From Rhodosorus marinus (lineage: Eukaryota > Rhodophyta > Stylonematophyceae > Stylonematales > Stylonemataceae), in assembly GCA_029953675.1 (NCBI GenBank), contig JAMWBK010000001.1, forward strand, positions 1,835,001-1,899,000: a stretch of 64,000 bases of DNA. The letters are read 5' to 3'. Of the stretch, positions 44,645-56,810 are shown piece after piece. Under the pieces are notes generated by a model. That model was not told the DNA's origin. It saw nothing but the letters and a program-made list of their open reading frames with translations, and made no database searches. The translations under genes and the position numbers were made by a program. Every line of letters starts with the position of its first letter. The first letter of the stretch is position 1.

Positions 44645-47600
44645 TCCGGAAAAAAAAAACAAAACACTTCACACCCAAACTCCCCACCCACCCCGGCCGC
44701 ACCCACACCCAAAAGCAATTCACCAAAACAAAAGCAACCAAACGCTATAGTTTCAATGCTAGTCGACTCAACATAAAATATAAAAGATAAGCCTTCTTCA
44801 ACTCCTTTCCCAAACCTTCCACAGAAGACAGGACATTAGATCATCCGCAACGACCTCTTGACCCGCACTGCTGCAATGAAAAGACGAAGCCCTCCATCTT
44901 CATCAGCACGGATACACCTCCGAAATCCAACTTGAAAACGATCAATAAAAAAATAAAACTTTATCAACTGATCATTCTTATTAACCAATAGAATTCTATT
45001 AAATACCAAATTCAATCTAAAACACAACCACAAGATCGTAATTAACCACTTATAGTTCTTAAAACCATATATATAATTTAATTGGTTATTAATGTCCAAT
45101 TAAAGAGATAGATTCGTTTTAGTTCTCATTCTGTTTATCGGCGTTGGGCTGGGGGGGGCATGTTCCATAAAAGTATGTTGATTTCCTATTCCTATTGCTT
45201 TGTTTTCAAATATTTTATTGATTTCGTGAAGTTCGAAGGGGGTTATCGGTTATCTCACCACGTAGTAGAAAATGGATTATTAATTTGCTTTTGAATATTG
45301 CTGTTCGCTGTCCTTAAACGGAGAGTGGCTTCGCTTTTGTTGAATTATGGTATAAATTAGATATGAGATCATCAGGTGTGATTGGCTATAGGGATTAACG
45401 TACCCCCACTAAGGTACAAACGGAAATGATGAGATTGATTGATGCGGACTCTGCTTGTTCTATTACTGCTCATAGTCTAAGGAACGGTTAACCATCTTCT
45501 CGATTGTTCCAAGGCTTTAGGCTGCGGAACATTGTACTAAAGTTCCGATGGGAGGATATGTTGTACGATCATAATCTAGATCTTAGCAGCAAGGGTAAAG
45601 AGGTTACCACATTCTCACAACTACGTACTAGTACCGTGCCCATACAAACTGCGCGGGAGTGGTCACCGTCAACACCGGCATGATTCCTAGGCAAGGGTCA
45701 GTCCTTGCAATTACAGGTCATTTCAAGATCTTTTTTCATCAAACAGCCCGGAAGGAAACGGAAACCACGTCACAATGCACATACTAGATGCTTTATCGAG
45801 AAGTCTCTGTTTCACCAGTGGTGGTACGCCTTCTGAGGGACAACAGACCCTGGGGCGTAGCAACACATGGACTCGTCCTGCAGGCCCGCCTGTCATGGGT
45901 TCGTCTTCACCACTGCCGACTGGAGCAAAATCCTAAGATCATCATCCGATCCTACGCTCTTTTAAGCAAACCAATCTGTCTCTCTGTCATTCAGTCTGTC
46001 TTCAAACAGCTAAAACAGTATACTCTATATATGAATCCCATTCTGCCATCCTCACCCTTCCAGAACGCGCGACGAAGAAGAATTCTTCGTTTCCACGGCA
46101 AATTCGATCCCTCTTTTCTTGCATTTTTAAGCATGGGAACACTTTTTCACCTCCAATTGTTCGCTGACAAGATATTCCTCCGGGAAATCCTGCCATAAAA
46201 AAATTGATGAAAAACTGGTTTATCAGTCAATATGAACACGAAATTGATTTAACTTATTGAATGTTGAGCGAGCATTGACAAAAGCAGCTCCGAAGAGTGT
46301 TTCGAAGACCGCGGGAGCTTTTGTACTTAAGCGGTTGCTAGGACACTGAGCATCTGGGATGGTTGAAGACCAATATGGGAGCAAGTAAAAAGTATAGGAG
46401 GTGCTGTTAAGGTAGGTAGGAGAGTATTTTCTTTTTGTGAAGTGGAGAGGTTGGTTCGGGTCTGGAGTTGGCGTTGGGGTATTGGAAAGCACTATGGCAT
46501 TCACGTTCTCTGTACCCTCTGAGAGGTCAGGTTCGGGTTTGTACTTCAGGAATTCTACAAGCGCCAAATGGGGGAAGAGTCATATGATGACGTTCAATGT
46601 ACGAATCCGGGTATCTCCAATCCGGGTATCGGAGTTGGACGTCCACAAAGGTGCTCAGGAATTGAAACCGGGCAATGGCTCTCCTTCGGAAGAAAGATCC
46701 GAAGAAAAAGACTCGAAGAACAATTGAATGTTCATGGAGAGTATTGCCGAGGCAAATGGTTGAAAATGACAATCTCTAACCTGAATCATTCTCCAACGTC
46801 CGTAGATATTAGTACTTGCCTATTCTGTTAATAAAAACATTGAACATTCTTACTGAAACAGTAGTATCCATACAAAATCCACTATCTACGGCGGATAAGC
46901 TCATATCAAAACCTCTTGCACTTGCTCGAGACCTGTAACGTCTGTCCGCTAGGGCTGCCTGCTTCCAGGGCTCGATACGTATAACTGCAGCTTCTGGTAG
47001 GCTATTCAAGTTCTTGAGGTTCCTGACGCGATTACGTGCTGATACGTACACCGAGACCTGCGATGTGATCAATAAAGTGAGCTAAGGTCTATAGCATAAG
47101 GTTTGAGGTTCGTTAACGGGTAGACTTCGGATCGATACTTCGTCCTCCTGAACAGTACTGCGACACCGTCTGCTCTGACTACAGAGTTCCCATGGTCAGT
47201 ATCATCTGAAAGGAGGAATGCAGGTTGTATGAACTACGTTATGCCCTCAAAGAAGCTAAGTCGAGCACGGGAAATATCAGCCAAGCCTCCACGAGCTGGA
47301 TCAAAATCAAGTTGACAACCCTGCCATGTCCTTCACGAACAGTTTCCCTCACGAAGTTTTATAAGCACAGCTTCTTTTTCCTTTTTCCCCGGTACGAACT
47401 CCCAGATTCTTCCATTTTCAGATCCGTGAACTAACCTTAAACGGGAAGGAACCCTGTCAACCTCCCGCAAAAAGTCTTGCAACACAGTCCATTCTTTCCA
47501 CTTTCCTCAAACCCCACACCGCTCTTCAGATAAAAAAAAAAAACCTTTCGAGAATCTATGGTTACCCATACTTCTGTTTCATTTAACTTGGGAAACAAAA

Positions 47601-48011
47601 AACACAAAACAGTTCCTGTCTCTCAGAGCTTGGCTCCATCTTCCAGCCGCTTGAAGCATCGCTGGCCTTCGAGATAGCATTGCTTCTTGCGCCTGCATTT
47701 ATTCACACCATATAGTGTGAATAAATGCAGGCGCAACTTACAAAAGTTGTACTATATATCAATATAATGAATTTAGGTATAAAAATATTGGTACAACGTT
47801 AAAGCATGTGTTTACTATTTGTACTAACTAGATTTTTCGCCGTTGAGCTGAAGGGGATGAAAGCGAGGAGATCAAATTTTCGAGCTATCTCGTGGAGAAG
47901 AGTGAGAGATCCATTTTCATCTTTAGAGCATTCGATGACGCTCAGAAGTCGCTCGTGATAGTACTTGAGGCGTTTTGGTATTGTTTTGGTTTAAAGAGGA
48001 GAGCAGTCCTG
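44645..48011. other. Intergenic, mostly AT-rich
   Basis: 3.4 kb. A plus frame from an ATG at 46494 (MAFTFSVPSERSGSG, 78 codons) and an overlapping minus frame at 46223-46567 are open but unsupported. A 22-bp perfect hairpin lies at 47687-47736. No gene is called. Confidence 0.5.
47687..47736. repeat. Perfect hairpin, 22-bp stem, 6-nt loop
   Basis: Left arm 47687-47708 (begins TTGCGCCTGC), loop CATATA, right arm its exact reverse complement 47715-47736. The longest perfect stem in the window, about 275 bases before the aminopeptidase start. Confidence 0.95.
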
Positions 48012-49915
48012 ATGGGGTCGACATCGATGTGGGGGATGCCGGACTTACCGGATGTCGAGCAGATCGAAGCCGGCGATCTATCAAAGCTAGCGCCGGAGTT
48101 GATCGTTGTTGGCGCGTACGGGAAAGAAACGTCTGATTTGGATCTTCCTGATGATATTAAGGAATCTTTGTTGGAGATTATCGACGGCGTGGATCTTGAG
48201 AAGAAGCCCGGGTCTTCGAATCAGGTTACGGTGAAGTCGGCAAATCACAGCAAGAACGTGACATTCGCCGTGTTCATACTCGGACCAGAAAAGTCTTGCG
48301 ACAGTTCATCGTTTCTAAAACTAGGAACCTTCGCTGCCAAGACAGCGAGCTCGAAGAAGTCGGTTGATGAGGTAACGCAAGCTGGCCAACCCTCGCTTGA
48401 ATGACGCCTACCTGACCTTGTAAATTACCCTCTTTGGTCCGTTCTATTAGATGTGCTTGATACTGCCTCCAACGACGTCGAGTCTCCACGCCACAGCCGC
48501 ACTTGAGGGTATTTACTTGGGTGCCTATAAAGACGATCGGTGGAAAACGGAGAAGAAGACAAAAAGTCGATGCGCTGAATTGGCTTATATCTCAAGCCAA
48601 GTGAAGTTGGACATCGCCGCTGTTCGATGTGTTTGTGAAGGAATCATTTTCACACGCCAACTCGTCAACGCTCCGCCAAATGCCCTCAAACCAGCAGTAC
48701 TGGCGCAGTGTATGATCGAGTGCGCAGATTGTTACGGGATGGACATAAAAATCCTTGAGCGAGAAGACTGTGAGGAGCGAGGCATGGGACTGTACTTGGG
48801 AGTTGCCCAGGTACCTTTCTTTCATGTCTACCCGTTCCGCTGTCGTATAACTGAACGACAGTGCAATTTCACGACATCTCCATCCCGTGCTTTAGGGAGC
48901 CAGCAGCGATCCGAAGTTCATCCACGTGACGTACAAACCGCCCAACAAGCCTGTCAAGAAGGTAGCGCTAGTGGGCAAGGGTATATGTTTCGACAGCGGG
49001 GGTTACAATCTCAAGACCGGGGCCGATTCTATGATCAATCTGATGAAGTTTGACATGGGAGGAGCAGCAACGATCTTTGGCGCCGCGCGTGCTATCGCAC
49101 ACCTCAAGATCCCCGATGTTGAAGTGCATTTCATATCAGCATCGTGCGAGAACATGGTCAGTGGCCACGCTTACCGACCTGGCGATGTGCTGACTGCCTC
49201 GAATGGGAAGACAGTAGAAGTTGTAAACACGGACGGTATGTAGCTTGAGGCCCCCCAGGTCTGGGGTTAGCTGTTCTTGCTTCCGTGAGCGGCTTGCGCA
49301 TGGTCCTTGACCCCTGACATGCCTTCAATTTCAAACGTTTATCCATCTGCAGCCGAAGGCAGAATGACGCTTGGAGATGCTCTCGTCTACGCGGATCAGC
49401 TTGGTGTAGATTATATTGTGGACGTCGCGACATTAACAGGGTCTGTAATCGTCGGCTTGGGCAATGAATACGCTGGATTGTTTACTCCGCATGACGAAAT
49501 CGCTGGGCTGCTCACCAAGGCTGCTTCGGACACTGGCGAAAGCATCTGGAGAATGCCTTTCGTACGTGCGTACCGAAAACTACTCGACAGCAGCATTGCC
49601 GATGTCAAGTGAGATCTGCCACTCCACAAAGGAATCTTTCGAAAATCTTCCTTTCACATCTGCTGAGCACATTCGCTTTTGTAAACTTCCCTACTTTTTT
49701 CCTTCCGTGTCTGGGTTAGGCAATGCCACACACGCCCCGGTGACTGCATCAATGCTGCGGTGATGTTGAACGAATTCGTGAGCGAGGAAACCCAATGGGC
49801 CCATTGCGACATCGCGGGGACAAGCTGGAACTTTGCAGAAAGTTGCGCGACTGGCTATGGCGTTCGTACGTTGGTCTCATTCATCAAAGGGCTCGACCTC
49901 AGCCAAGAGCCGTGA
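48012..49915 (+). CDS. M17 leucyl aminopeptidase
   Basis: Two-metal exopeptidase removing N-terminal residues from peptides; it works as a hexamer. Exons 48012-48371, 48451-48810, 48896-49235, 49353-49608 and 49720-49915, introns 79-117 nt, in phase, 503 residues. The N-terminal regulatory domain leads into [11 protein letters not shown]. Catalytic domain: [20 protein letters not shown] with metal ligands Lys268 and Asp273 and active-site Lys280, Asp293 in KFDMGGAA, and the family signature NTDAEGR (351-357) giving Asp353, Glu355 and Arg357. [11 protein letters not shown] near the end is also conserved. The ATG at 48012 follows an in-frame non-ATG extension. No clear transit peptide, so cytosolic location is likeliest. 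Confidence 0.95.
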
Positions 49916-50009
49916 TCTGGATACTCGTTCACCTACCCTCGAGCGCACTGCTCTCAGTAAACTAGGGGCTCAACACGGCGAAATCGCGAGAACATCACCG
50001 GCTTGCTGA

Positions 50010-50795
50010 CTATAAAGCGAACCCGGCAGATTGCGGGTCTGACAGTAATCGTTGATCGTGCGGAAGAGAGGGCCATCTAATCGTCAATATCACTGCGTCA
50101 GAAACTGCTGACCATGCATGAGCAACCTCTGGTATCCAAAAGACGTAGTCACCACGACGCTCTAGGAGAACCTTTTGAGTTTTGCGCACTTTGGTTAGGT
50201 GTGAAGTAACAGGAGAGATACAGATAGAGCGCTCCACCTCTAGATTTAAGGCGGTGCCTTGCGCCGATAAAATAGATAGAAAAACTTTGGTTGTACAGTT
50301 TGGGATGATCCCGGAAAGCTCACCTTCTGCTTCCCAAAGTCAACAAGGAACGTTCCTGAAATGAGAATGCACAAAGTATCGGACTTGATGTTGAGAGTTG
50401 CATGCTTGTCGTTTGTTCCAATGGTTAGTTCCGCCCATTTAACTTCTACTCGATCAGTCTTTAGGAGGTTTTCCGCGTTCACAAAGTGCCCAGCAAACCA
50501 GCCACCCCTCTCCTTACCTGCAGTTTCCACGTTGTGAGGCGATAGATCTGGTAAGCAAGGAGCTGACAGGGGTGATATCCTGCGATTTGTTTGCTCCTGG
50601 TTCTATTTTACCTTCCAAGGCAGCGTTCCCGTACTGTAATCCATTGACTTTGCTCCTTGCTGCGCTTAGAATTTGTTCCTTTTCAGCACGAGGCTTTGTT
50701 CTATCGCGTTCGCAAGACGCTCCATAGGCTCTAAGCGACAGCACGGTTAGCAAGGAAGAACAAACTGCAGAAACTATAGCGGTCACCCATGCCAT
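50010..50795 (-). CDS. Cupin-domain protein with N-terminal membrane or targeting segment
   Basis: Exons 50612-50795, 50324-50547 and 50010-50171, introns 64 and 152 nt, in phase, 189 residues. MAWVTAIVSAVCSSLLTVL is a hydrophobic anchor or signal. The frame also stays open to an ATG at 50978 (MLTPRCARRTAVSGPL), which would add a basic, transit-like leader of 61 residues. The cupin core follows the small bacterial/cyanobacterial pattern: GWFAGHFVN, KTDRVEVKWAEL, DTLCILISGTFLVDF, GDYVFWIPEVAHAWSAV, VILTIRWPSL. Histidines in GHF and AHAW are candidate metal ligands. Biochemical role of this family is unknown to me. The protein is convergent with the aminopeptidase, 94 bases between stops. Confidence 0.75.
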
Positions 50796-50978
50796 TCTGA
50801 ACTTGATGCTGTCTGTTGCAGGGTGGAGAGAAGCTTTCCTTCCTGTCCGCTGCCTTTCGAGTCCGGGACCTCGGACGTGGAGTAATCTCGGCAAATCTAA
50901 CAAGCTCTCAACAAGGGGAGATAGGACAGCCAGAGGTCCGGACACAGCGGTTCGTCGAGCGCAGCGAGGTGTGAGCAT

Positions 50979-51699
50979 GCAGATGCAGGGTTGAAAACGT
51001 AAAAAGCGAGGAAAAAAGCTCAAGAAGTGGACAATTTGAACTTGAGAACGTCCATTTCCTAAGTCAGAGTGGATGGCCAAGGGTTACGGATGCAAGGTGT
51101 GAGAAGGGCGCATGCAAAAGCCACCACCTATGGTTGAGGAATGCCTGGTGTTCACAATGAACGTCAAGATAGAAAAAAATTCTTGTGCATGAAGCACTCC
51201 ACCGCAGTTGGCCGACTAACTCCGCCCCGCTAGCAGGACGACATGAATGCTTTTTGAGCCACGGAGCAAAAGGGACTCAGGCGCGGTCCGGTGGGCTGAC
51301 GCGGCTGGGCGCGGGAGAGGGGGGCGGGAGTTCCGCGTAGCACCATCGGTGTTCTGCATAGTCATCAACTGGGTCGACTTGTGGAGTGAATCGTGACACA
51401 GCTTCTATAAAAAGCCACTTCCAGCTCGAGGAGGCTCCGGCTGAGCAAGATCTGGAAGACAGGGTTGTGAGATACCATGTTCGTTGCGTCCTGACAAAAT
51501 TGAAATGGTTAGGTTAGGGACTTGACAAAGGTTTTGAAGGCGAATCGGTTGTCGTGGTGGGTCGTTAAATCCTATATATGCAGTGAGTTGGACTGCACGA
51601 GGTTCCCAGTGAATGAGATTAGCTATCCAACTTGTGCCAGAAAATCGCCAACTCAGGGCAAGAAGACCATGTCTATCATAGTCGCGCGACTCTTGAAAG
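50979..51699. other. Intergenic with GC-rich patch
   Basis: Upstream flank of the cupin gene. A G-rich stretch at about 51280-51340 stands out from the AT-rich surroundings. No gene. Confidence 0.5.
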
Positions 51700-52000
51700 A
51701 TACTATTCGCAGACTGGAACATCGAAAGTGTATCCCTCCTCGGGTGAAATTTGTTTGTGAAGACCTTTTCGTCGCTACCGACGACAACCCAGCTCGTGGA
51801 TATGAAATTCAACAGTTGACTCGTAGAATCTATATAAAATTTCCAGTGGACTCGGGTACGTATGTATCGGAGCCGGACGAACTCTGGTTGTATCGGCAGG
51901 GGAGAGGAATCCACGCTCCTAATTGGCACTGAAGAGAGAGAGAGAGAGCGAGATAGAGATGTACAGGTGAGTTCAAAGATGTCACAGAAGACAAAATATC
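51700..52000 (+). pseudogene. Decayed partial copy of the DEAD-box helicase gene
   Basis: Aligns with 59020-59310 of the intact helicase gene, in the same order: the end of intron 1, exon 2 (helicase motifs V-VI) and the GA-rich start of intron 2. Shared words include TTCTCGTCGCTAC/TTTCGTCGCTACC, GCTCGTGGA, TACGTATGTA, CCGGACGAAC/CTGGACGAAC, and TCGGCAG at the donor. Motif V ARGLD has become ARGYE, and the motif VI region HRAGRTGR is lost through small indels. The rest of the helicase gene is absent. Presence of intron sequence shows a DNA-level, not retro-, duplication. An open frame of 136 codons covers it but has no functional motif. Confidence 0.75.
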
Positions 52001-55000
52001 TATGGATCTGAGGTCAGAGAGGCGCGGTTTGCTCAATCTACGTGTTTTCCTCGGACGAGTATAAAGATGCTGGGGAGATGATCACCACCAGTTCATCGAA
52101 CAAATTCGTGGAGGAGAAGAAACACAAATTAGCTGTAATGCCTTTTCCCAATGCATGAATGCTTCACAACTCAGGTGGAGGGCGACTCTACATTCAAGGC
52201 TCATCCTCCAATGGCTCTGAATCCAAGTTCCGATGCGCATGGATTTCGTATCGGTAGTAGCAATTCTCTTGGTGTTTGACCCTTAACAGACACGAGAGTC
52301 TCCTCTGAATTCCCATGCTGCATGATTTTGCCTAAGCACCCGTCGCTATCTCTGTGTAGTGGATACCGTTGTTACACCCAAAACGGGTATCAAGAAGCCA
52401 AAATCTCGCCATCCTCCAACACCACCGCATTCATGCTGGGACAAGCCCCACTAAATGCAGATCCTTATTCCAATTTAATTTACATACCAACAGCGCTCCA
52501 ATTTCATTTAATTTTTTCATCGACGAAATCCTGTCCCGGGCAAATCAATATCCGAATGAGAACATTCACAAATACAATTTTTTAAATAGTATTTAGATAA
52601 GTTCGCATGATTGATATTCAATTAGAAGAAGAAAAAACTGAGCATCCACGAGTTCAGCGACCAAATGCGCTCAAGCCGGAAAAAATAAAATACAAAAAGA
52701 TAGAAAATGATTACAAAGTATATCATTATGTAGCAAAACTTAGATGATTTCGTAGGGATGGTTAATTTTATTCTAAATTTCGGGTCTTTCGTGACCGAAC
52801 GGAAAGCGGAGATGCCGTCTGAATACGAAAAAATCAAAGATGTTCAATGAAATCAAGGAGAAATAACCAATTTATGGTTCTACCGAATGGGGGTTTCGGG
52901 TTTTCGTGTACATGAGTTTCTTACGGCGTGGTGGGTGGGGGTGGGCGAGTCGGTTGGGACTCGCATGTGTTGACAGCTAGTAGATTTGTGGAGAGGATAG
53001 ATTCATTTTACAGGATAGATTCATTTTACCCATATCCGATTGCATGGTAGGAAAGAGGCGATTAATTCCTTTTGTTTTTATTTGGGATGCCACCTCCCGG
53101 CACACACCCGAAGATGCCTAAAAACTGACTGATGCTGGTACGCATTTGAAGATCGAGCGTGTTAACGGGCAACAAGATTTTGCCTTCCGTCTTCCGCATG
53201 GCAAAGTCAGCACAGACAAAAAATATTAAAATCTAGCCGGGTATTGCTTGGAGCCCTAGACCACAATTCCCGAACTCTGACTTGCTGGACAGAGCCTGCC
53301 CCGTGGATCTGAATGGACAAGGAAGTGCTTGTCCTCTCAACGGACCTTTTTTGTTTTGGCAAGGTACCGACAACAAGTTCACACCAACAGAACTGTTTCG
53401 TAAACCTGGCGTATCCCGTGGAACTCTGGATTAACGGACAGCGCCTGCGCCTTGGATCTGAATGGACAGGGAAAGCTCGTCCTCCTAACGGCCATCTCTT
53501 GTGGCAAAGGTACCCACAACAAGTCCACATCAGGAGAACTGTTTCTAAGCCGCGTGTCCTGGGCGTGTTTCCAGACGTGGCTGTTTTGATGGTGTTGTTG
53601 TCAAATGGAAATAACCATCAGGGGGAACACAATACTTTTTTTGTTTGCTTGTGTCTAGGCGACAGCGTCTGTCTATAGCGGTTGAGTTTCCTTGGAAAGT
53701 AATAAAAAAAGAGTAAAAGTTAGAAGGCGTCATCTGAAAAAACCAAGTGTGCCCATGTCCCCTGTTCACTGCTGTTTCGGATGTCAAGGAACGCCGTTTG
53801 GATGTGTTGGCGAAAGAAGATATCTCTATCCAGGAAGCGTCGCAAAAAAGATATTTCCCGTTAACGGAAATTTAACGAACAAAAACGATGAAAAAGTATC
53901 TAAATACCTGCAATTCTAAAATTTGGTATTTCCTCGCTCGAATCGTTTTCCTTCCAACCTACTTGTTATTGGCTACTCTCTTTACCAATCAATGACGCCG
54001 AAATCAAATTCCCAAAAAATATTGAAATTCGAGACACGCTCTTGGCGCGATACTCCTCCGCGATCTTGTTTTCATGAAAAAGTATTTCCAAAATTTCTTG
54101 CTCCACGGTCGCCCTGATAGCCCAACTGGGAATATAGATAACCAAAATCACGTATTCCAGCTTTTCCGTAATAGAAAAGGGATTGTCCGCAACCAAAACA
54201 GTGTACAAAGAAACTTTTCTCAACCCCTGTTAAAATAGATAATTGAACATCCGCCCCTAAAAAGATTGTGATCCCCCCTATTCAGAACACGGAGGGACAA
54301 TATTTATTCTATTATGTTAGAAATATCGAAGATCGGATTTGGAAATATCATTTTCCTATCTAGTGTCGGGTAAACCAATATTAGAAAATCGGGAGAACTA
54401 CCCCTACCCCTTAGTGCTCCAACTTCTTTAAAACTGAGTCATCTTACCCCCTGAGCAAACCGACCAAAAACAACTCATCAAGAAATCCGGGAAATCGAAA
54501 TCTAATCAAGCCGCGCTGGGTTGGTAAGGGGGAGAGTACAGGTGACGCGGAGGGGTCTGCCTCTATCGTTTTTCTAGACGTGACAAAATTTTCACGAAAT
54601 ATGACCTTTCTCCCTATCTCATCTAAAACCCCCAAAAGACTCGATCACTTCCAGTAATATACAATTTTGTTGCGTTTCCTCCCGTCGAGGTTCCAGAGTG
54701 ACCCACCCCCCCCTGATGAGCATGCACTCTTCCATGCAACAATTTATTTCCAAAATACACATAAAATCATCCAATCAAGTTCATTATGTTTCAAGATCTG
54801 AATAAAATCTACCAAAATTGCTCAGATTCGTGTGAAAACCCCAACCCTAATCCCCTTCGAGCAAAACCCCCCCCAACACCCACAGTTTTCGGCCCTCACT
54901 CTACAAAAAAATAGCGAGGGGGGTATCACCGGGTCCGTGCTCTGTTTAAATCATACGATACTAATAATATCTCAAGTGTTAGTTTTGTATCTACTGAACA

Positions 55001-55545
55001 AGGGGCAAGGAAAATCCATATCTTACTTTAGAGGCATATGCTTAAGATGGGTTGAATTAATTGGAAATGTTTACAATGAGATGTGAAGAAGAAAGGGGGT
55101 AGAAGGGGGAAGGGGTTGAAGGAGTACTTGTTTCTCCCCCTAAATAACCCCCAAAATGGGAAAACACGAAAAGAGAAGGAGACGGGTTGGGGTGTGGGAG
55201 GAGGGGTAGGTTGAAAGACGTAAAATAGCTCATTTTTAGCTGGAAAGACTATGGGGAGCTTCGGCCGAGGTAATGGTGCATTTATAAAAGAGCATTTTTT
55301 GAGGGGTTTGAGGACGGTAAGAGTTTGGTGTATAGTGATGGGGGAGGTTGTATGTCTGATGCAAGATGGGGAGGAAGGAGAAGGAAGAGAGCTAGAAAAG
55401 GAGATGTGGTATAAATCTGTGAGTCTGTTGTTTTGAAGTTTTGTCGTAGGTTGGGTCAGTTTTTGTTTTTGGTTTGTCAGTGGTTTTTGAGCGTTTTGGG
55501 GGAATCTTCTTTTTTTTGTTTTGGTGGCGAGCCGGTTGTGTAGAG
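52001..55545. other. Intergenic, long and AT-rich
   Basis: 3.5 kb. It includes a tandem duplication at 53270-53570 (listed). Elsewhere there is AT-rich sequence with C-runs near 54700 and 54870 and G-rich stretches near 55090-55240. No supported gene. Confidence 0.55.
53270..53570. repeat. Tandem duplication, period about 149 bp
   Basis: Copy 1 at about 53270-53415, copy 2 at about 53420-53570, roughly 75% identical. Landmarks: GGACAG, TGGATCTGAATGGACA, GGCAAGGTACC/GGCAAAGGTACC, CAACAAGT, GAACTGTTTC. Both strands stay open across it, without motifs. Confidence 0.8.
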
Positions 55546-56603
55546 ATGAGGACGTTCGTGGAGACGATCGCGGAGGAGTATGGCAATCGCAGCGAGCCGC
55601 CGGAGATTTTTTGCTCGTTGAGAACCAAGCCGAGCGTTGATGAGCTGCTGGGTTCTGTATCCTCGAATGTTTCGTTGAATGGGGGCTCTGTTACCCCTTC
55701 CCACAGAGGGCTGCAAGGTGAGTAGCGAGGGCCTGTGCGCGTAGCAGTTGCTGTGCGTTTGGAAGGTTAGTATATTGAGTTTCGATGGTTTCGTCTGCTC
55801 AGGGACGGATGACCATGATTACCCTGACACACCCGGGAAGGGAAGTGGAAGTGGCTCAACCACTCCAAACGTTTATTCGTACGCGGTCGAGGGTGGCAGG
55901 GACAGCGAAGAGTTCGTTCTTTCGCCAGTATCTGATGAGGGTGCGGAGTATTCGGAGAGCAATAGGGAGGACAGGATCTTGCCAAAGAAGGAGAAACGTG
56001 TGAAGGCTCAGAAATCTGAGTCGACGGTGGAGGTGAGATTTGTTTGGAGTGGTCCGGTGAAGGAGGCTGTATATTTAGTAGGAGATTTCGCTGGTTGGGT
56101 TGAGCGTGTACCACTAGAGCCGCAAGGGAACGTATTTCTGGCCACGCTTGATCTCGAACCCGGACTGTACAGATTTAAATATATTGTAGACGGTGAATGG
56201 AAACATGATGAGTACGTCCGCGCGCTAATTGTAACCGCCTTAATGTCCGCTCGGGCAGCCTAGCTGATTGGATCACTCGTTTCCTGTTTCTTGCAACAGA
56301 CGCCGAAGGACTCATGTCGACGAACATGGAAATGTGAATAATGAAGTCAGGGTTGGTCTGAAGCCGGTCAGGTTTGTGTGGAGAACGGGAGCGAGAGAGG
56401 TCGGAGTAACAGGTAGTTTCTGTGGGTGGAAGCATGTTATCAACCTTGTGCCTGGCAGTGGGGAGGAGAGGAAAGTGTCGATAATGGTCCCGCCTGGAGT
56501 GTACGAGTACAAGTTCATCGTAGATGGGCAGTGGCACCTCGATTCCAATGCACCTAGTCGGAAGAATGCCACTGGGCATTGGAATAGTGTCCTGAGGGTA
56601 TAG
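55546..56603 (+). CDS. Protein with two tandem CBM48 (AMPK-beta type) glycan-binding domains
   Basis: Exons 55546-55717, 55803-56211 and 56300-56603, introns 85 and 88 nt, in phase, 294 residues. Residues 1-130 are Ser/Gly/Glu-rich and probably disordered. CBM48-1 spans about 135-192: VRFVWSGPVKEAVYLVGDF, AGW and GLYRFKYIVDGEWKHDE. CBM48-2 spans about 213-293: VRFVWRTGAREVGVTGSFCGW, PPGVYEYKFIVDGQWHLD and NSVLRV. The carbohydrate-contacting Trp and Lys/Asn positions (GDFxGW, YxFKYIVDGxW) are kept in both. No kinase-binding (ASC) domain and no phosphatase or amylase domain, so it is not a canonical AMPK beta subunit. It may be a starch- or glycogen-associated scaffold; that role is inferred. 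Confidence 0.85.
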
Positions 56604-56810
56604 GCTTACCTGGACGTTGGCTAACGATTTGCACAAACCCCCGTTGCTGCTGAACTTTACCCGCAGCTTTTTAACTAATGTATTATGCAATACGATCTCA
56701 CTGTATCTATAGAATACCGTAGCTTTGTGAATCCAGAGTTGAGCTGTTCGCCGCCGAAGTAGCGAGACAGTTCTTCTCCATTTCTCAGCTAACATATTGC
56801 TGAAACGTAT

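Noticed and set aside
46223-46831. Opposed frames that look like a possible small gene
   Set aside because: No in-phase splice extension, no motif, and both strands equally open.
51522-51932. 136-codon frame as a functional gene
   Set aside because: Its middle is the decayed helicase fragment, motif VI is destroyed and the rest has no counterpart, so it is treated as a pseudogene.
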